A stretch of DNA of 41,365 nt, taken from positions 1 to 41,365 of the forward strand of contig CASFFG010000015.1 of the NCBI GenBank assembly GCA_949293905.1, written 5' to 3'. A model generated the notes under the pieces. That model saw only the letters and a list, made by a program, of their open reading frames with translations, was not told where the DNA came from and ran no database searches. Shown one piece after another: positions 31,889 to 41,161 of this stretch. Position numbers and translations under genes: made by a program. Source of the DNA: an uncultured Christensenella sp. (lineage in GTDB: Bacteria; Bacillota; Clostridia; Christensenellales; UBA1242). Numbering within the stretch: position 1 is the first letter of the stretch; each line of letters begins with the position of its first letter.

Positions 31889-33613
31889 TTATTTTTTGTC
31901 CGTATCCTTATCCACTTCCAACGGAATGGTAAGACCTGCATAATGTTGTTGCTCGTTATAATAATTCATATCATTTTTAAAATTATCTATCAAGTTTTCA
32001 GCAAAAGGTTTTATCCTTCCATCTTCTTCAAACATAGTTGGTGACGGGTCTGTGCTTTCATTTAAAGCGCGCTCTTGATATGCAGAGTAACTTGTAGCAT
32101 CATTAAAATCGCCTAATGTAACTCCTGATAGGTTACCTTTAAACATCTGTCTAGAACTAATATCAAAAATCTCTTTATATACTCGCTCTTGATTCTCTTC
32201 TGGTGACAAGTCGTTTACCTGCTCTTTATTCACCTTTATGACATCTAATTCTGTAATTTGAATTTCAAGCGGAATGGTAGTATCAATATTACGGGCTAAT
32301 TCTATGAATGTTTCAATATTTTCTAGACTTCGCTTATCGCTAAATAGTTCGTTTGGTTTCTTGTTTTCATCAACGGTTAAAATATCACTGGTCAATCTAC
32401 ATTGTATACCAACGCCGTCTAATAGATGAATATTGTATTCCTTTTCATAATCTCTAATATCTTTTAGAATGTTTAAAATATTCCTACACTTATTTCCATT
32501 CTCATGTCCAAAATCGTTATACATTAGTTTTGTATTTATTTTTCTATTTTGTGCTTTTTCTTCTTCCGCCATTACTTTTCTTGCGCACAATAATAGGTCG
32601 ATGTAATATCTATCTCCAAAAAGGTGCTCAAAAACTGAAACTTTCTCGCCTTTCGAGTTGGTAAACTTCGGGTCTATACCCGTTTCTAAGGTGACACCTT
32701 TTGATGTGGTATTTTCCCTTTTCTCTCCATGCATACCTTCGTCATACGCTAGTTCATTAAAGAAATCTAGATACTCTACATCTGGGCAATTCCTAAATAG
32801 TTGATGTAAGTACTCTTCAAATACAGTTAAAAATTCTTCCTTGGTAATGTCAGCATCAAAGTTAGGGCTAGCGTTAGGATAAACCATACCTAGTGCACGA
32901 ATTTTCTTACCCGCATTGACGAGATAATTACAAGTTTCCACCGCCTGACTAAAATCTATCTTTCCGTTATTCATCAATGTATGCTGAAACGACATTTCCC
33001 ACTCTATCGTGCCAGCGTCGAAATTTGCGAACTGTTTATGTGCACGCGCATACATATTAATTATATCGTCAATACATTCATCATTGTTTATATCAAAATC
33101 AGGTATTTTTAGCACTAATTTGGGTATTTGTGACACTTGTGTCTTTTTATTTAGATTTTCATACACGCTTAAAAATATCTTTAATTCATCTGGTTTTAAA
33201 TATGCTGAATTTAATTTTTGACTGGTCATAAACTTAATGGAATATCGCTCTAATTCGTCTTTTATCTCCAATTTTTTAAAATATGACTCTATTGTCTTCC
33301 CGCTTTCTGCGTTGTAACGATTGACTAATATTCTAATCTCTGTATCTGTTTTATTATACTCTGCTATTAGATTATTAATCGCCGATGAAAATTTAGATTT
33401 TAATTCGTTCGTGATTTCTGCATCTTTAATCCCAGACTTTACAGCGTTAAGATAATTTCCAAAGTCAGTATACAGCGTGGAACTATATCTTCTAATCAAA
33501 CTTCTCAACTGCTTATGAATTTTTTCCTTTTCTTCGGGGTGAGATTCTAAATCGTCTAACAATTTGTAGATTTTAATAACACTAGAATCTAGCCCATACA
33601 TTCCAAAAATCAT
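31889..33613 (-). CDS. GH10-like glycoside hydrolase, no export signal
   Basis: The 574-residue protein has a helical N-terminal region of about 190 residues, then a GH10 (xylanase family) barrel. FFNELAYDEG holds the acid/base Glu287, LMYNDFGHENGNK matches the YNDY-N-E strand, DGVGIQCRLT matches DGIGxQSH, EIQITELDV holds the nucleophile Glu455, and LSGVTLGDFNDATSY is strand 8. Both catalytic glutamates are kept, but the usual HxLVWH segment is replaced by ALGMVYPNA. There is no signal peptide, carbohydrate-binding module or anchor. It may cleave imported oligosaccharides or have a different substrate. TAGGAG precedes the ATG; it is monocistronic. Confidence 0.78.
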   Translation of the reverse strand: MIFGMYGLDSSVIKIYKLLDDLESHPEEKEKIHKQLRSLIRRYSSTLYTDFGNYLNAVKSGIKDAEITNELKSKFSSAINNLIAEYNKTDTEIRILVNRYNAESGKTIESYFKKLEIKDELERYSIKFMTSQKLNSAYLKPDELKIFLSVYENLNKKTQVSQIPKLVLKIPDFDINNDECIDDIINMYARAHKQFANFDAGTIEWEMSFQHTLMNNGKIDFSQAVETCNYLVNAGKKIRALGMVYPNASPNFDADITKEEFLTVFEEYLHQLFRNCPDVEYLDFFNELAYDEGMHGEKRENTTSKGVTLETGIDPKFTNSKGEKVSVFEHLFGDRYYIDLLLCARKVMAEEEKAQNRKINTKLMYNDFGHENGNKCRNILNILKDIRDYEKEYNIHLLDGVGIQCRLTSDILTVDENKKPNELFSDKRSLENIETFIELARNIDTTIPLEIQITELDVIKVNKEQVNDLSPEENQERVYKEIFDISSRQMFKGNLSGVTLGDFNDATSYSAYQERALNESTDPSPTMFEEDGRIKPFAENLIDNFKNDMNYYNEQQHYAGLTIPLEVDKDTDKK

Positions 33614-33665
33614 TTTTTCTCCTATGTTTTAATGTAAAACTAAAAATTTTAACCTTGTTTTTGTA

Positions 33666-33694
33666 ATTATACCATAAAAATTTGTTTTTGTCAT
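33666..33694 (-). promoter_or_regulatory. Promoter of the GH10-like gene
   Basis: On the minus strand ATGACA, 17 bp and TATAAT lie 53-81 bp before the ATG. Confidence 0.7.
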
Positions 33695-33719
33695 TAATTA
33701 TAAGAAAATAATTTCTTAT

Positions 33720-33744
33720 TAAAAAAAGATACTTAAAGTATCTT
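33720..33744 (-). terminator. Terminator of the rnj-trmR operon
   Basis: AAGATACTT and AGTATCTT form a stem closing on a very short loop; the minus strand continues TTTTTTT. Confidence 0.75.
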
Positions 33745-33792
33745 AATTTTAACATTATTGACAATTATTCATTACCTTACTTTAAACTTATT

Positions 33793-34377
33793 CTATTTTT
33801 TCCTTGTCACTCCAAGGCCGTCACCGATTGGAAGAATAGTGCTATCTAGGGTGATGTCCGTGGTTATTGCTTCAATGTATTTCTTCAGTCCCTTAATCAT
33901 AGCGCGACAGCCCTTACTTACTGGGATTTCGCCCGTAACCATGCCATGAAAATACAGGTTATCCGCGACTATCTCCCCGCCCGAATTTAATGAATTTAAT
34001 AGATATGGAAGGTAATTTATATACTGTCCTTTCGCACCGTCAAGATAGATAAAATCGTATTTCTTTTTATTCGTCTTTAAAAAATCCATTGCGTCGCATT
34101 TAATTACATTGATTTTATTTTCTAAATTGTGCTTTTTTATGTTTGATTTTGCAAGTAAAAATCTATCTTCGTCTATTTCTACAGTGTCAATATGGTTAAG
34201 TTTTGTGTTCTCCGCCATTGTGATACTACCATACCCTATTGCCGTCCCGATTTCTAGGATTTCGCGATAGTTATTTTTATTTATTTCGTTGCAAAGAAAA
34301 GACAATGTGTCAGTTTTGCTTATTGGCACATTGTTTTCTTCTCCGAAAGTTTTTAATTCTTCATCAATTTTAATCAT
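33793..34377 (-). CDS. trmR: O-methyltransferase family 3, probable TrmR
   Basis: The 194-residue SAM-dependent methyltransferase has ILEIGTAIGYGSITMAENT as the SAM-binding motif I, DTVEIDEDRF, FIYLDGAKGQYINYLPYLLN, GGEIVADNLYFHGMV and a final ILPIGDGLGVTRK. This matches YrrM/TrmR of Bacillus, which methylates 5-hydroxyuridine at tRNA wobble position 34, more than catechol methyltransferases. A TrhP candidate lies 3 kb away. The ATG at 34377 overlaps the rnj stop (ATGATTAA); a TTG at 34386 is the alternative. Coupled translation is likely. Confidence 0.85.
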   Translation of the reverse strand: MIKIDEELKTFGEENNVPISKTDTLSFLCNEINKNNYREILEIGTAIGYGSITMAENTKLNHIDTVEIDEDRFLLAKSNIKKHNLENKINVIKCDAMDFLKTNKKKYDFIYLDGAKGQYINYLPYLLNSLNSGGEIVADNLYFHGMVTGEIPVSKGCRAMIKGLKKYIEAITTDITLDSTILPIGDGLGVTRKK

Positions 34378-36232
34378 TGCTCTCAATTATGATAGGTATA
34401 ATCATAGGACGGCGCTTTAACTTCTTGTTTAGATAGTTAGAAAGTGCCTTTCTAAGCGCGATTTTTACATTCACATAATCGCGAGCGCGGAGTGCGTCGT
34501 GGTCTATGCTATTGACAATCGTTGCGCGCGCATCGTCAAGCCATGTTTGCGCTTCTCCCATATAGGTAAATCCGCGCGAAACTATCTCTGGGCGTGAATT
34601 TAACTCTCCGCGATTGGTGTTTACATTTAAAATAACTATGCATAGTCCGTCTTCGCTGAGTTGTTTACGCTCTTTTTGAACATTACTTTCAATATCTCCA
34701 ATTCCCGCACCATCAACTAGCCTACTACCGAATGGAACAGTGCCAGTCGCCTTTAAGAAGTTTTTATTAACTTCAACGCACATGCCAAGGGTTGGTAAAA
34801 GAACATTGTGTTTATCCATACCTACAGCTATTGCAGTGTCGCGCTGTGCAAGAAGGTGCTTTTGCTCGCCGTGAACTGGAATAAAATATTTAGGGCGGAC
34901 GAGATTTAACATGATTTTCATTTCTTCCTTACATGCATGCCCAGACGCGTGGACTTGCTCCAACTGGCTATATATAACTTTTGCACCTAGAATGATAAGT
35001 TTATTTATAATATTATTTACTGATTTTTCGTTTCCTGGGATTGGACTAGAAGAGAATATGACAGTATCGTTCTCCCCCACTTCAATTCCTTTAAATTCTC
35101 CCGTAGACATACGGGATAGTGCGCTATGCGGTTCGCCCTGACTACCAGTGGATAAAATCAAGAGTTCGCTATCCTGGTAGTTCTTCATTTTATCTACTTC
35201 TATTAAATTATCGCGGTTTATCTTCATTTCACCGATTTCGCATGCAACATCTGTAACATTGACCATACTTCTACCAGTCAAAACTACTTTTCGCTTATAT
35301 TTTTCCGCTAGATTTATAACTTCTTGTACCCTATCTACGTTGGACGCGAAGGCTGCTACTATTATTCGTCTATCCTTGTTCTCAATGAACAATTTTTCTA
35401 GCGTATCGCCTACTACTCGCTCGGAAAGTGAATATCCTTCTCTCTCTGCGTTGGTCGAGTCGCTCATGTATAATAATACACCCTGTTTACCTAGTTCTGC
35501 AAACGAGTGGAAATCGAATTTTTCGTCATAGATTGGAGTTAAATCAATCTTAAAGTCACCCGTGTGAACAACCATACCGACAGGCGTCTTAATCGCAAGC
35601 GCAAAAGCACCCGGAATGGCGTGGTTCACATGAATGAACTCAACTTCAAAGCAACCTAATTTAACCTTTTGCTTTGCTTTAACGGCAATCGTCTTATATT
35701 CAACGCGCTTATGCTCGTCCATTTTTTTCTTTATAAGTCCGCAAGTCATCTTACTAGCGTAGATTGGCGCCTTTATCTCATTCATAACATACGGAACACT
35801 ACCGATATGGTCTTCATGTCCGTGCGTGATTAAAAATCCGCGAATCTTCTCTTTATTCTCAACTAGATAAGTTATATCTGGCACGACTAAATCAATTCCT
35901 AACATATCAACAGACGGAAACATAACTCCGCAATCAATTACGATTATGTCCTCGCCATACTCTAGCACGGTCATGTTCTTACCAATCTCGCCAATACCTC
36001 CTAAGAACATTACCTTTAAATTCTTAGCACGCGACTTAGGTTTACTTCTCTCAACCCTTACATCTAAATTTCCTTCAACCGTCGCATCAATCGGTGCGTC
36101 GACCGGTTTAAAAGTTGGTTTTTTACTGCGTTTTGCAGTTTTCCTTTCAGTGTTTTTTTGTTTAGAATTCGATAAATCTGCGTTATTTAATATGGTAGAA
36201 TCAAATTCTTCACTTGTCATTAAATTATCCAT
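34370..36232 (-). CDS. rnj: Ribonuclease J
   Basis: The 620-residue protein is an RNase J of the MBL/beta-CASP group. LGGIGEIGKNMTVLEYG, LITHGHEDHIGSVPYV, VHTGDFKID and SDSTNAEREGYS are followed by the beta-CASP part with VDRVQEVINLAEKYKRKVVL, STGSQGEP and HASGHACKEEM, and a C-terminal domain. It is an endo- and 5'-3' exoribonuclease in mRNA decay and rRNA maturation. A 65-residue basic, Ser/Thr/Lys-rich extension precedes the catalytic domain and is not part of the usual Bacillus RNase J1. AAGGAGG precedes the ATG. Confidence 0.95.
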   Translation of the reverse strand: MDNLMTSEEFDSTILNNADLSNSKQKNTERKTAKRSKKPTFKPVDAPIDATVEGNLDVRVERSKPKSRAKNLKVMFLGGIGEIGKNMTVLEYGEDIIVIDCGVMFPSVDMLGIDLVVPDITYLVENKEKIRGFLITHGHEDHIGSVPYVMNEIKAPIYASKMTCGLIKKKMDEHKRVEYKTIAVKAKQKVKLGCFEVEFIHVNHAIPGAFALAIKTPVGMVVHTGDFKIDLTPIYDEKFDFHSFAELGKQGVLLYMSDSTNAEREGYSLSERVVGDTLEKLFIENKDRRIIVAAFASNVDRVQEVINLAEKYKRKVVLTGRSMVNVTDVACEIGEMKINRDNLIEVDKMKNYQDSELLILSTGSQGEPHSALSRMSTGEFKGIEVGENDTVIFSSSPIPGNEKSVNNIINKLIILGAKVIYSQLEQVHASGHACKEEMKIMLNLVRPKYFIPVHGEQKHLLAQRDTAIAVGMDKHNVLLPTLGMCVEVNKNFLKATGTVPFGSRLVDGAGIGDIESNVQKERKQLSEDGLCIVILNVNTNRGELNSRPEIVSRGFTYMGEAQTWLDDARATIVNSIDHDALRARDYVNVKIALRKALSNYLNKKLKRRPMIIPIIIESND

Positions 36233-36412
36233 ATTCCTCCTTGAATTTAAAATTCATATTACAAAAAAATTAAGTTAAATTTTTATTAAAAAGGTCATTA
36301 ACCTTAAATATCTAATACCACTTACCACACACAAAATCGAAACAAAAATACTTTCGTTTTTCTTACAAATTCTCGGTAAGTGAACAGCCACTTAATAAAT
36401 TAACTTAATTTT
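36233..36412 (-). promoter_or_regulatory. Structured 5' leader of rnj
   Basis: About 175 nt separate the promoter from the start codon. Within them are AAGTG/CACTT around a 6-nt loop (plus 36381-36396), and arms CACTTACC and GGTAAGTG enclosing a smaller hairpin with CGAAA and TTTCG. The two CACTT/AAGTG systems share bases, so alternative folds are possible. The remaining 36441-36552 holds no clear feature. Confidence 0.4.
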
Positions 36413-36440
36413 ATTATACATTTATTTTTTACGATGTCAA
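36413..36440 (-). promoter_or_regulatory. Promoter of rnj-trmR
   Basis: On the minus strand TTGACA, 16 bp and TATAAT, about 180 bp before the rnj ATG. Confidence 0.8.
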
Positions 36441-36552
36441 GCAATAAACTACAATTTTTGATTTTTGACAAAACAAGTCATGTTTTTGCATGAAAATCAA
36501 TTTTTCGACTGAATTAGTTATAATATTGGAATAACAGAATGTTTTTTCAATA

Positions 36553-37857
36553 TTAGTCATTTTTCTCATCAGTATGAGTGAATAGTGATTTGAATTCACT
36601 CTTTGTCATGACCTGCGACTTATCTATCTCACCGTATAGCGACATACTAACTTGCGGGTTAGTGAAAATTTCTCTAAATATTGCGTTGCATTCGTCCAAT
36701 GTTGTGGATAATGAAATCTTTTTTGCCAATTTCCAGTTTTCAAAAAATCCAAGTCTTTTGTGAACAAATAGTTTTGTCATCAATTTTGATGTACGAGGTT
36801 CTTTATTCTTATCGTCAAAATCGAAATAGCGTTTTGCTTTATCAAGTTCTTTCTCGCTAAATCCATTTTTAAGAGTATCCGCAATATATTTTGCCACTCC
36901 CTTTATTACTTCATTAACATTTTTAGTGTCACAGTCGGTGGCAAAAGTCATAATTGAACTATCCTTAAATGTCGATAATCCAATGCTACTGCCATAGACT
37001 AAATTTCGGTTTAATCTAATCTCTTTATTTATTCCAGTCGAATACTCATTCATCATATCACGGACGAGAGAAAGTTTATAGATATACTCTCGGTCGTACA
37101 TAGTCTTATTTACTGGGAAATTTATGTGGATATATGTCTTTTTTATCTTTTCCTTTTTTATCTTAAAAAAGTCGGTGTTTTGTATCTTCAAAAAATTATC
37201 GTCCGGACGGATAAAATCATCATTTTTAGGTAGTCTATCAATAAGTTCGTTTTCAACTAAATTTTTTGCTTTTGATAGTGAATAAGGCGTTACAATAAAA
37301 ACATCTAGGTTATTCGTCACAAAATATTTTTTGACGAAATCTTTTACATCTTTACTCTTTAACGAAGCAACAGTTTTACTTGAACCTAAGATGTCGTTTT
37401 TATAGACATCATCGTTAAATAGATTATAACAATTAAAATTATATGCTTTGCCCTTAAAATCATCTTTGACGCTTGCTATCTCTTGCGTAACAACTTTTAT
37501 CTCTTCTTCTACTGCTTTTTTATTGAAAGTACTATGCGTGATAAGGTGGGAAACAAGTTTTAAATACTCCTTTAATTCGTGCGTAAAAATTGTACCAGTA
37601 AACGCGATTGTACTGATATTTGTAATTGCGTTTGTCCCTATGAAAGCAAAGTATTTATCCGCAACTTCTTGCTTACCTGGTAACTCGTCTGTACCTGCAA
37701 AAAGCATATGCTCAGTAAAATGAGCAAGCCCTGGAATTGTCTCTACATGCGTACCGCAATTAAACTGACATCTTATATTTGTCGTCTTGCTAATTTTATT
37801 TTTTGCGTAATATAATTTTGCGCCATTCTTTAAATCAATAACCTTAAAATTACTCAT
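36553..37857 (-). CDS. M16 family zinc peptidase (YmfH-like)
   Basis: The 434-residue protein has the inverted zinc motif HFTEH in GLAHFTEHMLFAG at about residues 46-50, and the downstream Glu region KKAVEEEIKVVTQEIASVKD. The rest follows the two-domain pitrilysin/insulinase fold, ending with a FTNPQVSMSLYGEID strand. Both catalytic and zinc residues appear present. Firmicutes often have two such genes side by side (YmfF and YmfH); here it is single. The ATG comes 6 bp after a perfect TTGACA-17-TATAAT promoter, without a Shine-Dalgarno site, so it is predicted leaderless. It is cytoplasmic, with no signal peptide. Confidence 0.9.
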   Translation of the reverse strand: MSNFKVIDLKNGAKLYYAKNKISKTTNIRCQFNCGTHVETIPGLAHFTEHMLFAGTDELPGKQEVADKYFAFIGTNAITNISTIAFTGTIFTHELKEYLKLVSHLITHSTFNKKAVEEEIKVVTQEIASVKDDFKGKAYNFNCYNLFNDDVYKNDILGSSKTVASLKSKDVKDFVKKYFVTNNLDVFIVTPYSLSKAKNLVENELIDRLPKNDDFIRPDDNFLKIQNTDFFKIKKEKIKKTYIHINFPVNKTMYDREYIYKLSLVRDMMNEYSTGINKEIRLNRNLVYGSSIGLSTFKDSSIMTFATDCDTKNVNEVIKGVAKYIADTLKNGFSEKELDKAKRYFDFDDKNKEPRTSKLMTKLFVHKRLGFFENWKLAKKISLSTTLDECNAIFREIFTNPQVSMSLYGEIDKSQVMTKSEFKSLFTHTDEKND

Positions 37858-37863
37858 ATGGAA

Positions 37864-37892
37864 ATTATATTGTTTAATTTAATATTTGTCAA
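37864..37892 (-). promoter_or_regulatory. Leaderless promoter of the M16 peptidase
   Basis: On the minus strand a perfect TTGACA, 17 bp, TATAAT ends 6 bp before the ATG. Confidence 0.9.
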
Positions 37893-37896
37893 AAAA

Positions 37897-37929
37897 AATT
37901 AGAGTTAAACAATAAAATTAACTCTAATT
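37897..37929 (-). terminator. Terminator of marR-ABC transporter
   Basis: AATTAGAGTTAA and TTAACTCTAATT form a 12-bp stem with a 9-nt loop; the minus strand then reads a run of T. It lies 130 bp past the transporter stop and directly upstream of the M16 promoter. Confidence 0.85.
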
Positions 37930-38059
37930 ATTTTTGTTTGTTTTTATAAATTAGTCGAAAGTATAGAATAGTAAAATATCTAAATTGAAATATCTGCGAC
38001 TTATAAAGTTGTAAAATGTTATATTTTTATCCGCACAATATCGTTTTATAATATATTTT

Positions 38060-40687
38060 TTATTCGCTTCTTAGCGCGGTCACTGGGTCTTTTTTAGATG
38101 CAATACGGGCTGGAATTAAGCCTGCGATAAATGTGAGTAGTACGCTAATTAAGATTAAAATCAAACTTGAACCAACTTCCATGCTCGCAAGTCCGCCTAT
38201 CCCCGTAAGCGATTTTAATATTACGCTAATTAAAATTGAGAAGATGCCCGACATTACTATACCAATAATTCCCGCAAATAGACCGATGATAATGGTTTCC
38301 GCATTGAATACTCGTGACACATCTCTCTTGGACGCACCGATACTTCTTAGTACTCCAATTTCTTTCGTGCGTTCGATTACTGATGTATAAGTAATTATTC
38401 CAATCATAATGCTAGATACGACGAGTGAGATGCCTGCAAATGCGATTAGCACATACGAAATAATATCGACCAAATCTCCTAATATGCTCGTAATCATCTC
38501 GCTACTATCCGTGTAGGTTATCTTGAAATGGCTCGCGTCACTATTCCAATCATTTACCATTGAAATTATGCTATCTTTTGAATCAAAATCCTTAGCATAG
38601 AAATAGATTCCAGTAGGGATTGTGCTTGCACCATACATTTGTAGATATAGGTTTACTATTTCGCTGTCTGTTAAATTAAGATTAAATTGCTCGCTAGACA
38701 GAATTGCTTTCATATGTGCAGGAGATGTGTATGTAAACATATTTGCACTCATGTCTATCATAGATAATTCACTTATATTTAAAGTATATGGAAGCGCAAA
38801 TGTTACATTTCCGCCGTTTTTAAGCGTCCCGTCTTCATTAAGCAGGCTTTCTTTTACTCCCGCCACAACTTTAGAATTAATCGCATTTTCATGATAGAAT
38901 TCGCCAAGTTCGTGCGTATACATAATTCCATCGTCGAAGATTGCACCATTAGTATCTTCCTTTTGGACGAGGATACATGTGATTTTTAGGTCTACACTTA
39001 AAGTTTGGTCAGCAGTATTTTCCGCGCTATTATACAGTGTTTCTAGGTCTGTAGCGGATAGGTCGTTTGCAAAACTATACTTTGCGCTACCATCTTCGTT
39101 ATAGTATGCGTCGTTTAATAGCAAGCGATAGGTCTTGCCAATAATGGACGAATAATTTATCGGCATTACAACGCCATTTTCTACCTGATATGTAATATTT
39201 AAACTATCCAAAAGTGACTTTGATGCAACTCCCGAATTAATAACAAGAGCCACTTCGTCCCGAGCGTTAGGGAAATGCGCACCTTCACCGCCGACAACAT
39301 CATACATAGATAGAACATAATCATTATACTTACTATCAAGACCTTCGTAGAAAAGCGAACTATATGTACCCGACATTATACTTAAAACGCGAGTATCATT
39401 AATTTTAGTATACGTATATGTTGAGTCTTCATTTTCCATCCTACTGATTAACTTAAAATCGCTTGCGTAACTAACCGAATATGCGTTAATGTCATCAGCG
39501 TGATTGTCTTCTGCATAATAGTCGACAACATATTCTACGAACTCATTATTTAGATAGTTAATTTTTCCAAGTCTCGTTAGTTGCGTCTGCTCATCGTTTA
39601 CCGCTAAACTATCGTCGCTAGTATTACCGCTATTTGTACTGCCACCACCGCTTACTGCCTGCATTGTTGAGTCCATATCTAGCGCAACTGTAGATACTGC
39701 GACTGGGTAGTTTGCAAGTGACTCGCTCTGCATATTGTTAATATAACCCGTCATACCGTTGCTTACGGCTAAAATGAGAGCGATACCGATAATTCCTATA
39801 CTTCCCGCAAACGCAACCATAGTGGTTCTGCCCTTTTTTGTCATCATGTTTTTAAGGCTGAGTGCGAGTGCTGTAAAGAAAGACATTGACTTTTTCTTTT
39901 CAGTCTTTCTAAACTCAGATTTCTTTTTCCCTTCGTTTTCTTCTTCTAATGCGCGCTCTTTTTCTAATGCTACTCTGTGTTCTTCCACTTCCTTTACACA
40001 TGATTTTTCATCATATGGTTTAGAGTCGTCAGTCACCTCGCCGTCCAGTAATTGCACAATACGAGTAGAATATTTCTCGGCAAGTTCTGGGTTATGCGTA
40101 ACCATGATTACTAGCCTATCCTTGCTGACATGTTTTAGCAGTTCCATAATTTGAACACTCGTTTTACTATCCAGCGCGCCTGTCGGTTCGTCGGCAAGTA
40201 TAATTTCGGGGTCGTTTACTAGGGCACGCGCGATTGCCACTCTCTGCATTTGTCCGCCCGAAAGTTGATTTGGACGCGAATTCAATTTCTCACCAAGCCC
40301 TACTAGATTAAGTACTTCAATTGCACGAGCCTTTCTCTCTTTCGGTTTAATTCCTGAAAGAGTGAGCGCAAGTTCAACATTTTCAAGCACGGTTTGGTGT
40401 GGAATTAAGTTATAACTTTGGAACACAAAGCCAACGCGATGATTTCTATAATTGTCCCAATCTTTATCCTTATATTCCTTGGTCGATACGCCGTCTATAA
40501 TTAAATCGCCGTCAGTATATCTATCAAGCCCACCGATTATATTTAGCAAAGTGGTCTTACCGCACCCGCTTTGCCCTAGAATTGAAACGAATTCACTGCG
40601 TCGAAAACATAGACTAACCTTATTTAATGCCAGAACAGATTGGTCTTTAAGATCATAACTTTTACTAATCTCTTTTAATTGTAACAT
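38060..40687 (-). CDS. Fused ABC transporter ATPase and FtsX-like permease (MacB type)
   Basis: The 875-residue protein joins an ATPase domain (Walker A GQSGCGKT at 38-45, [15 protein letters not shown] signature, [15 protein letters not shown]alker B, H-loop MVTHN) to a MacB/FtsX-type permease. After a charged linker comes one membrane helix near residue 300, an extracellular domain of about 430 residues, then three helices with [20 protein letters not shown] and the [19 protein letters not shown] coupling segment. This type extrudes or mechanically handles peptides, lipoproteins and antibiotics at the membrane. AAGGAGAG precedes the ATG, 10 bp after marR, so it is probably controlled by that regulator. 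Confidence 0.93.
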   Translation of the reverse strand: MLQLKEISKSYDLKDQSVLALNKVSLCFRRSEFVSILGQSGCGKTTLLNIIGGLDRYTDGDLIIDGVSTKEYKDKDWDNYRNHRVGFVFQSYNLIPHQTVLENVELALTLSGIKPKERKARAIEVLNLVGLGEKLNSRPNQLSGGQMQRVAIARALVNDPEIILADEPTGALDSKTSVQIMELLKHVSKDRLVIMVTHNPELAEKYSTRIVQLLDGEVTDDSKPYDEKSCVKEVEEHRVALEKERALEEENEGKKKSEFRKTEKKKSMSFFTALALSLKNMMTKKGRTTMVAFAGSIGIIGIALILAVSNGMTGYINNMQSESLANYPVAVSTVALDMDSTMQAVSGGGSTNSGNTSDDSLAVNDEQTQLTRLGKINYLNNEFVEYVVDYYAEDNHADDINAYSVSYASDFKLISRMENEDSTYTYTKINDTRVLSIMSGTYSSLFYEGLDSKYNDYVLSMYDVVGGEGAHFPNARDEVALVINSGVASKSLLDSLNITYQVENGVVMPINYSSIIGKTYRLLLNDAYYNEDGSAKYSFANDLSATDLETLYNSAENTADQTLSVDLKITCILVQKEDTNGAIFDDGIMYTHELGEFYHENAINSKVVAGVKESLLNEDGTLKNGGNVTFALPYTLNISELSMIDMSANMFTYTSPAHMKAILSSEQFNLNLTDSEIVNLYLQMYGASTIPTGIYFYAKDFDSKDSIISMVNDWNSDASHFKITYTDSSEMITSILGDLVDIISYVLIAFAGISLVVSSIMIGIITYTSVIERTKEIGVLRSIGASKRDVSRVFNAETIIIGLFAGIIGIVMSGIFSILISVILKSLTGIGGLASMEVGSSLILILISVLLTFIAGLIPARIASKKDPVTALRSE

Positions 40688-40697
40688 AATTCTCTCC

Positions 40698-41126
40698 TTA
40701 TGTATATTTCATAACGCCCTTAAATAGTTTTTCAAGTAGCGTATTTAAATTTTCGTGGTCGGCAGGACTAAATTCACCCATCACATCTTTCATAAACGAG
40801 CATAAATTTTTATTAAACGACTCGGCAACCGTTTTTCCAAGTGATGTTAAGTGAAGTTTAAACTTTCTCTCCCCACCCGATTTTTCGACATAGTCTTTAT
40901 CGATAAGGTCGCGGATAACTCGAGTTGTGTTCGCTTTATCCACTCCTATCATTTCGGTTAGTTCAACCATTGTCAATTCGTCATGCAAATTCAACTGACC
41001 TAGATATTTTGCGTGAAAATGACTAAGCCCAAATTTTGATAAAAATTCATCTTCCTTTTTCATGATGCGCTTAGATAAAGTACTAATCGATTTCAATAAC
41101 TGAAGATTAAACGATAGTTTTTTCAT
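40698..41126 (-). CDS. MarR family transcriptional regulator
   Basis: The 142-residue protein has the MarR winged-helix pattern: LSHFHAKYLGQLNLHDELTM, VELTEMIGVDKANTTRVIRD and the wing LIDKDYVEKSGGERKFKLHLTSLGK, between dimerisation helices. Such regulators usually repress their own operon and respond to small phenolic or drug-like ligands; the target here is probably itself and the ABC transporter. The ATG lies 6 bp after TTGACA-17-TATCAT without a Shine-Dalgarno site, so it is predicted leaderless. The promoter region contains TTGACAACTCAA, with TTGAGTTGTCAA on the other strand, a candidate operator. Confidence 0.92.
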   Translation of the reverse strand: MKKLSFNLQLLKSISTLSKRIMKKEDEFLSKFGLSHFHAKYLGQLNLHDELTMVELTEMIGVDKANTTRVIRDLIDKDYVEKSGGERKFKLHLTSLGKTVAESFNKNLCSFMKDVMGEFSPADHENLNTLLEKLFKGVMKYT

Positions 41127-41132
41127 GCTATT

Positions 41133-41161
41133 ATGATACCAAATTTAAGTTGAGTTGTCAA
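41133..41161 (-). promoter_or_regulatory. Leaderless promoter of marR-ABC with palindromic -35
   Basis: On the minus strand TTGACA, 17 bp and TATCAT end 6 bp before the marR ATG. The -35 box lies inside the inverted repeat TTGA-CAAC-TCAA (plus strand 41150-41161), which could be the MarR operator. Beyond it, 41162-41365 is very AT-rich with no gene visible. Confidence 0.8.
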
